Positions 1 through 11,650 of a DNA stretch of 64,000 nucleotides are shown here, in pieces. The DNA is from Arabidopsis thaliana (taxonomy: Eukaryota; Streptophyta; Magnoliopsida; Brassicales; Brassicaceae), in assembly GCF_000001735.4 (NCBI RefSeq), contig NC_003071.7:16653443-16717442 (forward strand), in the 5' to 3' direction. The number at the start of each line of letters is the position of its first letter. Within the stretch, counting starts at the first letter, position 1. The notes under the pieces are model-generated. The model saw only the letters and a program-made list of their open reading frames with translations. It was not told where the DNA came from and ran no database searches. A program made the position numbers and the translations under genes.

Positions 1-258
1 TGTCTTGAGCTTGAACATATGGTTGCGAGGGAGGGTCAAACACTATTTCAACCCAATGAAACTGGCAGAGAAGCGGTAAAAGAATGTTTTGAATGGACTT
101 TCAAGGACTCAATCATACCTCACTTGCACAACCCAAATTTTTCGAACCCAATATTTTCAGATCCCATAATGACCTATTACCCATTCATCCTCATGCACAT
201 CTTGATTCAAAACTTTCTTGTGTGCAATTTTTTTATTACGTTTTATTACAATGTTTGA
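1..258 (+). CDS. 3' part of an upstream gene, probably the R2R3-MYB factor MYB25 (partial)
   Basis: The frame is open from the first base to a TGA at 256-258 and starts in the middle of a protein (CLELEHMVAREGQ...). About the first 45 residues have coding-like composition with charged helical character; the tail after about residue 50 becomes hydrophobic and AT-driven. A splice site inside the stretch, or a different true end, is therefore possible. No DNA-binding domain is visible because the 5' part lies outside the window. MYB25 is suggested only by gene order: I recall AT2G39880 (MYB25) next to ProT1, and its duplicate MYB109 next to ProT2 on chromosome 3. Function as a transcription factor is inference. 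Confidence 0.42.
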   Translation, partial: CLELEHMVAREGQTLFQPNETGREAVKECFEWTFKDSIIPHLHNPNFSNPIFSDPIMTYYPFILMHILIQNFLVCNFFITFYYNV

Positions 259-2520
259 GATGAAAATGATTGGCATCTACATATCATATCAATCAATAAT
301 TGTACTCATAAAACTTTTGTTAGTCAAATTTTTACCAAATTATATTCCTACCAAAATAAAGATGGTCCAAAAGATGTTTTCTCCTTTCTCTTTCTTTTCG
401 GTGTTAAAAGTAATTCAAAGTTTGCTTATAGAATATTCTAGACTTTGTTGTTGTGAAGTGACCTTGAAACTAATTGCGTCCACAGCAGTAAGACTCCTTT
501 ATGGTCCATTATTAAGGCACTTCACAGCATCTAGGGTATAAACGAGATATACTTATTCCTAAGTAATTTCTCAACTATCATATAGAAAGGAACGTTTGTT
601 TTATGCATGTTAATATTACTACCAAGTACCAACATCTAAAGCGGTAACTCAACTGCACGAGTGTATGATCAATACAATATCAGTAATATTAGCCAAATCA
701 CAATTTTTGCCTTAAATGATACAGGCTTTTGTAACCATGTAAAACTTTTTTTTGGAACTTAACTCAATCTAAAATTGTCATGAATATGTTCTTTTTTCTT
801 CAAAAACAATATTCATCTAGAACCCCACTTGGAACAAAAACTACTGTTAAAGAAAAGGAAACTTCACTATAGTCGACAACTCGATATCCACATCTAAATA
901 CTTATTTATAATTATTTTATTGATTGGTAATCTATTTGTATTATATTCTCTGCAAAGAATTTTGTTTTGTGTCATGGTCAGTGAGTGGCATATGATTTCA
1001 GTAAACACAAGTCACTTATTATGCAATCATGTACAGATTGATTCAAAACATATCCGTTAATTAATTTGAACAGTTGGAGATGTATAAAGTCTGAGTTGGT
1101 ACTTCCAAATGGTTTAAGATTTATAGGAAGTTGTGTCCTTTCTGGCTTCTGCCATTAACCTCAGCCAATAGACTGTAACTTGCATGGCTCCGCCTCCAAT
1201 CAACTTGCTCTCTAGAATATGTTGTACTATTAAATTAAACAATATATCGATAAATTCGATGAAAATCCCAACTGTAATTTTTTCTCATAGTATCAATTTT
1301 AAACTTTACTGTATTTTCTAAAGGCAAAAGAACTTTCTATTATAGATAAAAAAAAAATATTAAAATTGTGTAAAAGAGAATGTATTGAAGTTTTAAATGA
1401 TCGAGAGTCAAAGACATTATCATTTGACTAGAGACTAAAGATGCACATTCTGTAAGATGTTAACTTAGGTATAAACTTTTTTTTTAAGTGTGATGTAGAA
1501 GTTTTCCACGCATATCGATCAGCTTAACCTTTTATTTAAACTATAAAACAAATCACTATCAATAGTTTTACTTAACGTGTTTCCTTCTCCATATCAAACT
1601 TATATAAATAATCTAAGAAAAACCATAAAAGCCAAGTACAAACGTATATAAATCGGGTATTTCTCAACCTAGATATATTTTGGTAAAGTATTAAGAAAAC
1701 AAAACTGTATCCAAAATTGGTAGCTTGAGAATAACATATAACTAAATTAATATCGTAAAGATTGAGAAGATCATCACTTACAAACATTCAACAAGGTAGC
1801 TTCGACAACAACACAAATCTAATGTGTTTAGATGGTTCCATATTTTTAAATAAAAAATCAGTTTGCAAAACAAACAATTAGTACTAAAATAGTTTGTTTT
1901 TTTCTCACTTAAAATCCATATTTCCCTAGTTCACGTACATTTTCATTTATTATTCGTCAGCAAAATTATTATATCTTCTTGAAATGATGAATTCAAATAA
2001 AATAAGCAAAACTTGGCAAAGACTCAAAATAGCACAACTAGACAAAAATACCAGCTAACAGAAAGTAATAAGAAAAAACTCAAATAAATGGAAAGACATT
2101 AATAAGGCAGATATATGTTTTTTTATATTATAAATTGTTTTTTTTTATAGTATAAAAATAAAAATATCGGCATTCTTATAGGATCGATCTCTCATGCAAA
2201 ACAACAAATTCAGACAAGAAACCTCAACGGCTCAGACCCACCAATACCAATTTTTTAAAGAGATTTCTGTCACAAGTAAGAAAGAAGCACTAATTACAAA
2301 AAAAAAGAAAAAGAATCAATCTTTTGTTCTTCGATTCGATTTCTAATCAATTAGATTGTTTTTGTTTTGTTTAACATCAGTTGCGAATCGAGCTGGATTC
2401 TTGGGCTCGCTTTTTCTTTCAATCAAAAGTTTCGATATTAGTGAAGGATAAAATTCGCTAAAAAAAGAGAATTTTTTTTGTTAAAAAAATTATAAAAGCT
2501 GGCTTTCTCAAAATTTCTCC
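259..2520. other. Intergenic region and ProT1 promoter/leader
   Basis: AT-rich DNA between the upstream partial gene and ProT1. It has many short A/T runs and no long ORF. The one block with coding-like composition is a minus-strand open stretch around 1114-1207 (see findings). The last 200 bases probably hold the ProT1 transcription start and leader. Confidence 0.6.
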
Positions 2521-2574
2521 ATGTGGTCGACGAAGAAGACGAAGAAGACGAAGAAGAAAGAGAAAGTCTCTTAG
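2521..2574 (+). promoter_or_regulatory. Upstream ORF in the ProT1 leader
   Basis: An ATG at 2521 opens a 17-codon reading frame rich in Lys and Thr ([17 protein letters not shown]) that stops with TAG at 2572-2574. That is five bases before the ProT1 start at 2580, in a different frame. If the transcript begins upstream of 2521, ribosomes would meet this uORF first, so it could reduce ProT1 translation. The uORF is seen directly; its effect is inferred. Confidence 0.5.
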
Positions 2575-2579
2575 CAAAC

Positions 2580-4760
2580 ATGACCGCCACCGAAGCTAAG
2601 AATCGCAAAATCAATGTCGGAGATGGAGATGACGTTGTTGATATCGAAATCCCTGACACTGCTCATCAAATTAGCAGCGGTTTGTTTTTCTCTGTTCCAA
2701 TTGTTGTTTTGTTTTTCAATCTGGTTTCGATAAGAATGTGTTTGCTTAGATGTGTCGAAAAAAGTTTTGTTTTTTTTAAATGTACGGAGATTGTTTCCCC
2801 AATTTCAATTTCTTTAATGCTTTTTTTGATTAAAATATGAAAATGGTATCACCAGGAAGAAGAAGTAGAATCTGACTACTTCAAAATGTTGACTTTGATG
2901 ATTTTAACGATGACCCTTTTGAAAAAATGTTTTCTTTAATGATCCTGGAACCATAAGATTGGGAAATTTTCTTGCTTTGCCAAAACTCTGCTTTCTATAA
3001 ACTGAGATCATGTTTTGGGAAGCTTATACTATGTTTTGTGGAATGTGCAGATTCATGGTTTCAGGTGGCGTTCGTTTTGACCACCGGTATAAACAGCGCG
3101 TATGTGTTGGGATATTCAGGAACAATTATGGTTCCTTTAGGTTGGATTGGTGGTGTGGTTGGTCTTCTTATTGCTACTGCAATCTCTCTTTATGCAAACA
3201 CTCTAATAGCTAAGCTTCATGAGTTTGGTGGCAGAAGACACATTCGCTATAGAGACCTTGCTGGATTCATTTACGGTAAATAAAAGACCAAACCAGCTCT
3301 CTTAATCTCTTCTCTGTTGTTACCTTCATTGGAATGATCTCTCTTTTTATCAGGTAGGAAGGCTTATCATCTTACATGGGGATTGCAATATGTTAATCTT
3401 TTCATGATTAATTGTGGATTCATTATCCTAGCTGGTTCCGCCTTAAAGGTAGTAAAACATTTTCTTCTCTTGATTCTTGATTTCGTTAGACGAGTTAGTT
3501 AATTTTGGTTGTGTGTTCTGTTTCTGCAGGCTGTTTATGTGCTTTTCAGGGATGATCATACCATGAAACTACCTCATTTTATAGCCATTGCTGGTTTGAT
3601 TTGTGCGATTTTCGCTATTGGGATTCCTCATTTATCGGCTCTTGGGGTCTGGCTTGGAGTTTCGACCTTCCTCAGTCTCATCTATATTGTTGTGGCAATC
3701 GTGCTATCGGTTAGAGATGGTATAACTAATCAAATGATCATCAAGATTCAACATTACTAATGAGTTTAACTACTGCAAAAATCTAATTCTTGCTTTGTTT
3801 TGTTTGTTTCTAGGAGTAAAAACACCTTCAAGAGATTACGAGATACAAGGATCATCATTGAGCAAACTTTTTACCATCACAGGAGCAGCCGCAAATCTGG
3901 TTTTCGCATTCAACACCGGGATGCTTCCAGAAATTCAGGTGACTTTTCCCTAGACTTCAAAGTTCAATTGTTTGTTTGTGTTTGCTTTTATGTATTAGTG
4001 TACCTTTTGTTCAAGTAAAACCTGCATCTTAAACAAAGTTTGTTTGTTAATCATATTGACACTATAATTTCCACAATGTTAGGCAACAGTGAGGCAACCA
4101 GTTGTTAAAAACATGATGAAGGCTCTATACTTTCAATTCACAGCGGGTGTTTTACCGATGTACGCAGTTACATTCATCGGATATTGGGCTTATGGATCCT
4201 CAACCTCGACCTATCTACTAAACAGTGTTAATGGCCCACTCTGGGTCAAAGCCCTTGCTAACGTCTCTGCTATCCTTCAATCTGTTATCTCTTTGCACGT
4301 AAGTTTCTTAGCGCCAAGTCTACGCTTTTTTAACAAAGACTGTCGTCTCTAACTATATGTCTGACTCAATTCTTTGTTGTAGATATTTGCGAGTCCAACA
4401 TATGAGTACATGGACACAAAGTATGGGATCAAAGGAAACCCATTTGCGATAAAGAACCTGCTGTTTAGGATCATGGCGAGAGGCGGGTACATAGCGGTAA
4501 GCACGCTTATCTCAGCGCTGTTGCCGTTCCTCGGTGACTTCATGAGCCTAACTGGTGCAGTGAGCACATTCCCTCTCACATTCATTCTAGCCAACCACAT
4601 GTACTATAAGGCAAAGAACAATAAGCTGAATGCTATGCAAAAGCTATGGCATTGGCTTAACGTTGTCTTCTTTAGTTTGATGTCTGTTGCTGCAGCCATT
4701 GCAGCTGTCAGACTCATCGCCGTTGATTCCAAAAATTTCCATGTTTTTGCAGATTTGTAA
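2580..4760 (+). CDS. PROT1: Proline transporter 1 (ProT1), amino acid/auxin permease family
   Basis: Plasma-membrane symporter importing proline and related compatible solutes such as glycine betaine (family knowledge). Seven coding exons: 2580-2679, 3051-3275, 3354-3448, 3530-3719, 3814-3938, 4083-4298 and 4383-4760. They join to 1329 bases, 442 residues plus stop, the length I recall for ProT1. The start is the first ATG giving the short acidic N-terminus [10 protein letters not shown]; a run of about 11 hydrophobic segments follows, e.g. [18 protein letters not shown] and [19 protein letters not shown]. All introns are GT-AG. An AT-rich promoter precedes it and a small uORF ends just before the start. 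The duplicate ProT2 lies on chromosome 3. Identification is secure. Confidence 0.97.
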
Positions 4761-5693
4761 TTCATTATATTATATAGTCAATTGTGTATCCTTTATTCTT
4801 AGGCAGGTTTATTTCTCCTGTAAGCTTGTATTCTCTCTCTATTTGTCTTACCATTAGAGCCTAAATAAATAAATCAAGTTCTAAAATCTAAAAAGCATAT
4901 AAAAGACCACTTTCATCATAATCATTCTGAAAATTTACCAACAAAGAATACTAAGTTGCATGATTAAAGTCTCTATTAGAAATGTAAATCATAGTATTAG
5001 AGAAGAACATAAAAACACCTAACTTAAAAAAACCTTAATTTAGTGAGATAGAGAAGAGAAGAAACAGAATTGTTGTTGGTTTAACAAAAACCTAATCTTT
5101 CAATGATTAGCTGTTTAATTTGAAATTATAACAATAATTTAGACAGGCCAAAGTGGAACCCCACTGTCTCCACCAAAGCTCTAGATAAAAAAAAAAAAAC
5201 GAAAGCGTTAGATATTTTTTATCAATCGTGCTCCGTAATCATTACCTTTCTTCTTCATCTTCATCTTCACGCAGCGACTTCTTTGATTCTCTCTTTTTAT
5301 TCTCAGCTCCAATTTCAACCTGCATTTCTCTCTTCTCAATTTTGGGTTTCTTTTTTTGATATCTCATTTGATCAGATCGACGAAGAGGTAACCATTTTGC
5401 CGTTTGTTAGTTCTTAACGATTTTATTCTGTTAAAAATCAGATTTTTTTTTGCAATGCTTGTAGAAAAAGATTCGATTTTTGTGTACTGATTGAATCAAA
5501 ATATGTGGTTATGGATCCATGGATTGATTTGTTTGAACTGATGCAAATGGCTAATGTGAAAAGTCAAGAATGTGTTAATGTAGTTTTTTTTGTTAAACCT
5601 CTTTGTGTTGTTGGGTTTTGAAATGTTGTTGTTACAGAGGAAGAAGGTTTGAGCTGAGAGATCTTTGGAGGTAGAAAGAAGATCTCAAAAACG
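4761..5693. other. ProT1 3' region and WLIM2a promoter/leader with a leader intron
   Basis: No ORF of note. ProT1 3' UTR sequence lies at the left. The right part is a pyrimidine-rich leader (CTTCTTCATC repeats near 5250-5340). A spliceable leader intron runs from GT at 5388 to AG at 5637, leaving a short second leader exon before the ATG at 5694. Confidence 0.6.
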
Positions 5694-6825
5694 ATGTCGT
5701 TTACAGGAACTCAGCAGAAATGCAGGGCGTGCGAGAAGACAGTGTACCCTGTGGAGCTTCTCTCAGCTGATGGAATCTCTTATCACAAGGCTTGCTTCAA
5801 ATGCTCTCACTGCAAAAGCAGACTTCAAGTCAGTTTTCCTCTTTTGCCTTTCCTAAATGTAGTTATTAGTGTTTTGAGAGTTTCATTTAGATATTTAGCT
5901 AGAGAGATACTTGATCTGAATTGGTCTTCGTTAAAGTGATAAAGTTAAAACGTGTTGATGGTTTCTGAACAGCTGAGCAATTATTCATCAATGGAAGGAG
6001 TGGTGTATTGTAGGCCTCATTTTGAGCAGCTTTTCAAGGAGTCTGGTAGTTTCAGCAAGAACTTTCAGTCACGTATGTAAAACTCTTTTCTTCACCTTCT
6101 GGTCCAGCTTTTACATGTGGTCACTTTAATTTTAATCTTCAAACTTTTTTTTTCCTTTCACAGCTGCAAAGCCATTGACTGATAAGCCAACCCCGGAGCT
6201 GGTAAACGCTTCTTAACAACGATGTTTTTATTTAGTTACACGACTTGAGATACATGACTCTATTTCTCTTCTTGGTTGTTCTCAGAATAGGACACCTAGT
6301 CGACTTGCTGGTATGTTCTCTGGAACGCAAGACAAATGCGCTACTTGCACTAAAACCGTGTATCCTATCGAAAAGGTTAGTATACATTTAAGCTTGTATA
6401 TGTCATTACCATTGCTTTCCAATACACTTTTGTGTTCTCTCTGTGATTGTTGTCAAGAAAATCACAGTTAAACTTATTTGGATCATTTGCAATATGAGTT
6501 ACATGGATCCGAATCACATAAAGTTGAGATCTCTTTAATACAGTCAATTCTTATATCTCATTGTTCTGTTTTCTAAAAATTGTAGGTAACTGTGGAAAGC
6601 CAGTGTTACCATAAATCTTGCTTCAAGTGTTCTCATGGAGGCTGTCCGATATCTCCATCGAACTATGCAGCTCTAGAGGGAATATTGTACTGCAAGCACC
6701 ATTTCGCTCAGCTTTTCAAGGAGAAAGGAAGTTACAATCATCTCATCAAATCTGCTTCCATCAAACGCGCTACTGCTGCTGCTACCGCAGCTGCTGCAGC
6801 TGTAGCAGCCGTTCCCGAATCTTGA
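5694..6825 (+). CDS. WLIM2A: Two-LIM-domain actin-binding protein WLIM2a
   Basis: Plant LIM proteins of this class bind and bundle actin filaments and can also enter the nucleus. Five coding exons: 5694-5828, 5973-6072, 6164-6201, 6286-6375 and 6586-6825. They give 200 residues. LIM domain 1 (about residues 10-61) starts CRACEKTVYPVE and ends YCRPH; LIM domain 2 (about 108-160) starts CATCTKTVYPIE and ends YCKHH. Each keeps the Cys/His zinc ligands. A spacer of about 45 residues separates them, and the C-terminus is an Ala-rich tail (RATAAATAAAAAVAAV), typical of WLIM2. A leader intron (5388-5637) is likely. The duplicate WLIM2b is on chromosome 3. Confidence 0.96.
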
Positions 6826-7197
6826 ATTCAAATTCTCTTTATTTTTGTGTATGTGCTGTGTTGTTTACATGTATTCGATATGATTCATGTTCTTTGTCTT
6901 CCATAATTGAACCAGGCATAAAATTCTCCCAGTTTTCTCTGAGTTTCTTGTTTGTGATACTACTACATCTATAATAACCGAGGACTTTTGGCTTTGATCT
7001 TGGTCTTTTGAGCTGGACCGAACCGGAATGTTAGACCGGACAAATCTCTATCGTTACTCGTCGTTAGTCATCTCCGGTCCGGTTCTTCACTAAAGTTAAA
7101 AATCCAGTTAAACAGAAATCAATTAAGAAAACACAAAACCCAAATTGAATTGTGTAAAGATATGAACTTTACAAAAGAAAATTGTCAATTTCGAAAA
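6826..7197. other. Short intergenic region between two plus-strand genes
   Basis: Contains the WLIM2a 3' UTR and the promoter of the next gene. GC-richer short blocks (CGGACCGG and CCGGTCCGG type) lie near 7015-7085 and may be promoter elements. No ORF. Confidence 0.5.
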
Positions 7198-9444
7198 ATG
7201 TTGAGCACAAGCTCTGATCTTCATGGCCGTCTTCTCCGGTGAGTGACATCTCTCTCTGGCCTCTGTTTTTTTGGCCTTTAAGTGCTTTTTTCTTGAAGAA
7301 CCCTAATTTTGATTTGTTTTGAGGATTCAGATTATCAGAACCAATAGCAGAGATTCTTAGACGTACACAGTACACACCGCAAGAGAGCAGCAAAGTATCC
7401 ACCAAAGATATACTCTTGTCCTTGTTACCAAACACTTCGTCTTCTCGTCTCGCCAATGAAGAATCGATCAAAAGTCTCGCGCTTGCTTGTGCCCTTCTCG
7501 CTTCTTCACGTTCATCCACTCACGAACTTCTCTCATGGATTCCAGAAAACCTCTCTGTCATGGGGGAATCTACATTTTGGGAGATTTCAAGGGATTGTTT
7601 CAGTGATTTTTCTAGCAACAGTAATGCTGAGAAGCTTGTGGAATTGGTAGAGGATAGTGAGAAGATCGAAATGTTGCCGATAGTTTTGCCGGAGTTAAAA
7701 GATGGAATCGAAAAGAGTTCACTTGGTAAAGGCAGTGATGCAGAGGATGTTTCAGCTGCAATGGCTAGAACACCTGTTGGTTATGCTATACTTGCTGCTC
7801 ACCAGCTCAGGTGGTTTGTTACTCAGGTCTGAATTTCTAAATATTGAGAAATTGTTCTGTTCTGTTGTGAACATATCCAACTTTATAATTTTGGAGGTGT
7901 TGATGTCTTTTTGTAGGTTAAAAAACCGAATTTGGTGAAATTTTGTAACTTGGTGGTTCCTTGTGCTTTGACAGCACTTGATCATTGGTCTCCTGAAGTC
8001 AAAGTAAGTCTTTGGAGATGTAGATTTTGATGGCGTCTCTTTTGTTAGTTGTGTGACTTGTAACATCGATAACATGTTGTGTGACTTGTAACATCGATAA
8101 CATGTTGTGTGACTTGTAACATATTGCAAAATTTAAGCTTTTATCTACTCGTATCTTAAGGTATAGTGAGATTGATGTTCTATATTTGCTTGATGACAGG
8201 GGCAGGGTATGATAACCTTTGTTCATCTTGCTAAAAATGTGAGTTCCGGTGATCTTGGTTTGTATGGAGATGTGGTTCTTGATGCGTGTTGCCAGAATAT
8301 AGCTTCCGATGATGAGATTTGGATACATGTGGTAGAGTTATCTGTGCTTCTTGTTACTAAAATCCACCCAAATAATCCTCGAAGCCCGTGGTAAATCTTT
8401 CTTTCTCTTATCAATTGGCATAGGTTCAGAAGATTGAGAGATAAGGAGAAAAAGTTGCTTTAAAGATCGTTTTCATAGCGTCTTCTTTAGTTTCTACATT
8501 TCTTCCATTTGATGACTTTTATCATTCTCAAAACCCAAGTGGGGAATTTCTTTGCACTGCATCCAGTTTAACTCCTTTTAAGAAGATCATGTCATTTGAC
8601 AGATTGGTTTGATCGTTCCATCTTTCTCAGCTCTATTTTGCTCATTTTGAGTTTTTTTTTTTTGCCTTAGGTATGAGAAGATCATGAATGAGATGCTCGG
8701 GCATTTGGAACGCCAACCAAGAAATAAGGAGCGACGTATCACTTGGCTAAGATTTGTTGAGCCACTCTTGAACTCTCTAGGGCTTTTCTTACTTGCTCAT
8801 TTTCGACGTATCTTCCCTCTTTTCTTTCAGTGGATGCATTCAGACGACGCCGAAACAGTTCTGTTGGTATGGTCTTGTTTCAATCCTCACAGTTTATAAG
8901 AAATGTTAGATTTCCCAACTCATTTTGGTATTCTTTAAGATAAACATGAAAGTTTCATTACCTGCTAATACCATATAGGTTCTTGAGAGACTGGAGACAG
9001 TTGTGAGGTTGACGTGGATTAGACACTCACCTGTGTTCCCAAGGTTTAAGCCTCTAAACACTTGAGAGTAGTAACTTTTAGATGCTTCAACTCAAACTCT
9101 TTCTCTCTTATCCGTTTTTTAACATTAATCATCTCATGATTTTGAACCTTCAGATTGGTGGATGAGCTTGTTTCCTTGTACAAAGAGTCATCGATGCGTA
9201 AGGATCGCGATGATATTAGACCTCTTATCCTCCGTATCTTGATGCTACTCCGCCAGTATGTTTCTGTGGCTTATCAATTGCACTACCAAAGATTGTTCAC
9301 ATTTTCGCTGTTTTATTTAATAAGCTCCCCCCACTTTCTCTCCACAGGTGCAAAGGTCTACGGTTTGAGTCAGCGTGGAGTCAATACCAGGAGGATCCAA
9401 ATCTGAGTACTGTTAGTCAACATATATGGACTAGTTCAAGTTGA
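7198..9444 (+). CDS. ARM-repeat superfamily type protein of unknown function
   Basis: I match this by position to AT2G39910, annotated from memory as ARM repeat superfamily. Eight exons: 7198-7238, 7331-7826, 7917-8003, 8200-8390, 8671-8866, 8979-9043, 9154-9255 and 9348-9444. All have GT-AG borders and keep one frame from ATG to TGA, giving about 424 residues. The start MLSTSSDLHGRLLR is used because the next in-frame ATG lies deep in exon 2 and the short first exon splices in phase. The protein is rich in Leu helices with no enzyme motif, e.g. ALACALLASSR and LLNSLGLFLLAHFRRIFPLF, consistent with helical repeats used in protein contacts. Partner and function are unknown. Intron 3 contains a tandem repeat. 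Confidence 0.88.
8048..8126. repeat. Tandem repeat, 28-bp unit, about 2.8 copies
   Basis: Unit GTTGTGTGACTTGTAACATC plus 8 more bases. Copies lie at 8048-8075 and 8076-8103 with a third, truncated copy from 8104. The two full copies look identical. It lies inside intron 3 of the ARM-type gene. Confidence 0.9.
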
Positions 9445-9758
9445 TCTCAAGAGCGTATGTTTGACTAAAACAGCCATTTTTTTTTCTAATTTTCGATATT
9501 AGTTTGGTCTAGGCCTAGTGATGCAAGTAATTACTGGCGAATCCTCGAATTTTTGTAAGCATTTGGCTCTTGACTCTTCTTAAGCTAATCTGATTTGATA
9601 CACATACTCTTGGATACATGACCACCCACTGTGTGATGTGATAGTGACAACATGAGACATTGAACTATTACAAAATGTCTCTACTTTATCTTTGGAACAT
9701 ATAAAACTATATTTTACAGAAAACTCTTGAAAACCTATACACATCAAACTTCATGATC
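9445..9758. other. Tail-to-tail intergenic region
   Basis: 3' flanks of two convergent genes. AT-rich; nothing else seen. Confidence 0.5.
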
Positions 9759-10863
9759 TCATCTTTCATTGTAATCCAAAACATCATCATAGGTAAGGCT
9801 TGGAAGTTTGAACAGACGCTTGCTTTGCCAATTCCACTGGCCTCTTAACACATCCATATGATTACCAATGACTCCAATTACGCGGTGACCTCTTTCTAAC
9901 TCTTCCTTTTGTCTTGTATCTTCCCTGCTATAAGATAATATAACCTCTGGCTTTATGCTACTTTGATGTGAATAAAATTAGTAGTTGTAAAAGCTTATTG
10001 CAAACCTCATAATCAAATGTGACCAGTCGCTGTATCCTCTAGATTTTAACTGCTCGATTGTGGCGTTCCGCTCTGTTTCGGGTCTTCTTGATAATAGAAC
10101 CATTGAATAGCCTTGTGATCTAAGCTTAGAATATAGTGCAAGTATTAGTATGCTTTTCTGATGCTTTGCTTCTTCAATATACTTCATGTAGTAACTATCT
10201 TGTTCTAATCTACATAAAGAGAAGAACAAGAACGTTAACAGTTTAAAAACTTACAAAATGTTAAATGAAAAACAAAACACTTACAGATTGGTGTCATCAA
10301 TATCGATCACAACAACATCGCAGTTATCATTCATCGGTTTGATGGTTTGGAAATAAGTGAGAGCCATTTGAATAGTGAAGTTTAACTCTCTCAAGTAAAT
10401 TCCTTGTTTGATTCTGTGTAAAGCAACATCTCTACATAACAGTGGTAATTCACTTTCTTCATCCAAGCTATTGAGCTGAGAGTGTAAAGACAAGATTTTA
10501 CAGTAACCGAAACTCTCATCGAGTCTTTGAGCCTCGACGATTGCAATATTCCGGTTCTCACAGCTTTGTAACATGGTTGATAAAGCAATAAGAAGTGTTA
10601 TCATCAAAACTCCAAATGTTACTAGAGAAGCTATGAAGATGGAAGCTGCTAAAGATGTCATGTAACATCCAGATTCTATCGAATACCGACTCCCCAATTC
10701 TGCAAGATAAACAAGAAGATTTATCAAATTCAAGAAAATCATTGCAATAAATCAAACTAAACACAGATGGTAGAAGATAATGAATATATTAGTACATACC
10801 GGAATTGCCTCGGCTGGATAGACCGGAGAGCTCCCTCTCCATCGGATGCGTATAAGCCGACAT
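9759..10863 (-). CDS. HAD superfamily subfamily IIIB acid phosphatase-like protein, membrane-anchored
   Basis: Minus-strand exons: 10863-10800, 10699-10285, 10209-10006 and 9924-9759, giving 282 residues. It belongs to the vegetative storage protein/acid phosphatase family. The nucleophile motif is present as VVVIDIDDTNLL (residues about 150-160), followed by the family block ERNATIEQLKSRGYSDWSHL. In place of a cleaved signal peptide there is a hydrophilic stretch of about 30 residues and then a transmembrane helix (about residues 34-58, SLAASIFIASLVTFGVLMIT), suggesting a type II membrane protein. The late motif, usually GDQWSDL, reads GNHMDVLRG, so the acidic metal ligand spacing is changed and activity is doubtful. 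Position fits AT2G39920. Substrate unknown. Confidence 0.88.
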
Positions 10864-11559
10864 TTTCACCTTCTTGTCTAATCAAACACTTACGATGATC
10901 ATAAAAACATCATCTATAGTTTTAGAAGACAAAAGAGTGACTACTAAGAAAGAAAAAAAAAAGTTCCAAAATATTGAAGATATTATGGATATTGTTTTGA
11001 TATTTTCCATACCTTGTAGAAGCTTCAAAACCAAAACGAATCTTTATTTTGATCAAGATCCGAAAAAAAATCCAAAGGTTCAAAATCTGCCTCTTTGGTC
11101 ACAAGAAAACAGAGAACATATAATACATTTACACGTGACTTTTTTTTTTTGTGTGTCATCAGATCCAAAGTTGATATGCCTCAGCTTATCTTCTTTACTC
11201 GATCAAATAAACTTCTCTTCTCTTCAATTTTTTTTTAAAAAATCTTACACTAGTTTATTTTATTTTCCAAATTTGGCGGAGACATAAGAAAAAGGAATCA
11301 GACCAAACTTTTCTTTATTTAGCTGCTGATAGATCGTTTCATCATTCCTTTACTCGATTATACAATTATCAAATATATATTGATTAGTCAACACAAAAGT
11401 GAATTATTGAATTTTATGTTGTTGGACAAAGTAATTTTAACATTCTAGTTACAAGTAAACTTGCAAGATGGATCTATATATAGATGGAAAGATTTGTGAT
11501 GTGAAAAACATCTACTCGTATCGTATGTTATAACAACTCATACGGTTGAAAATCGTGTA

Positions 11560-11650
11560 CAGTAAAACCTCTATAAATTAAAAATGTTGGGACTGCTAAA
11601 TTTTATTAGTTTAGAAAGATATTAATTTATGTATTATACTTTTAGTATAT
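11560..11650. mobile_element. Remnant of a hAT-type miniature element
   Basis: Begins CAGTAAAACCTCTATAAATT, followed by a GTTGGGACT block and TTTTATTAGTTTAGAAAGA. From memory this resembles the terminal repeat family of non-autonomous hAT-like elements scattered in Brassicaceae genomes (CAGTAAAACCTCTAT ends). Only one end is recognisable and no target duplication was found, so it is a degraded fragment. Confidence 0.45.

Noticed and set aside
1184..1321. Plus-strand ATG frame MAPPPINLLSRICC...
   Set aside because: After about ten codons it turns into AT-driven sequence; the minus strand of the same block looks more coding-like.
2496..2579. In-frame acidic extension upstream of the ProT1 ATG ([11 protein letters not shown]...)
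   Set aside because: It would need a GTG start; no ATG lies in that frame and the known protein begins at 2580.
10874..11287. 137-codon frame upstream of the HAD gene
   Set aside because: Starts at TTG, Lys/Phe/Ser-rich from A/T runs, lies in a promoter region.
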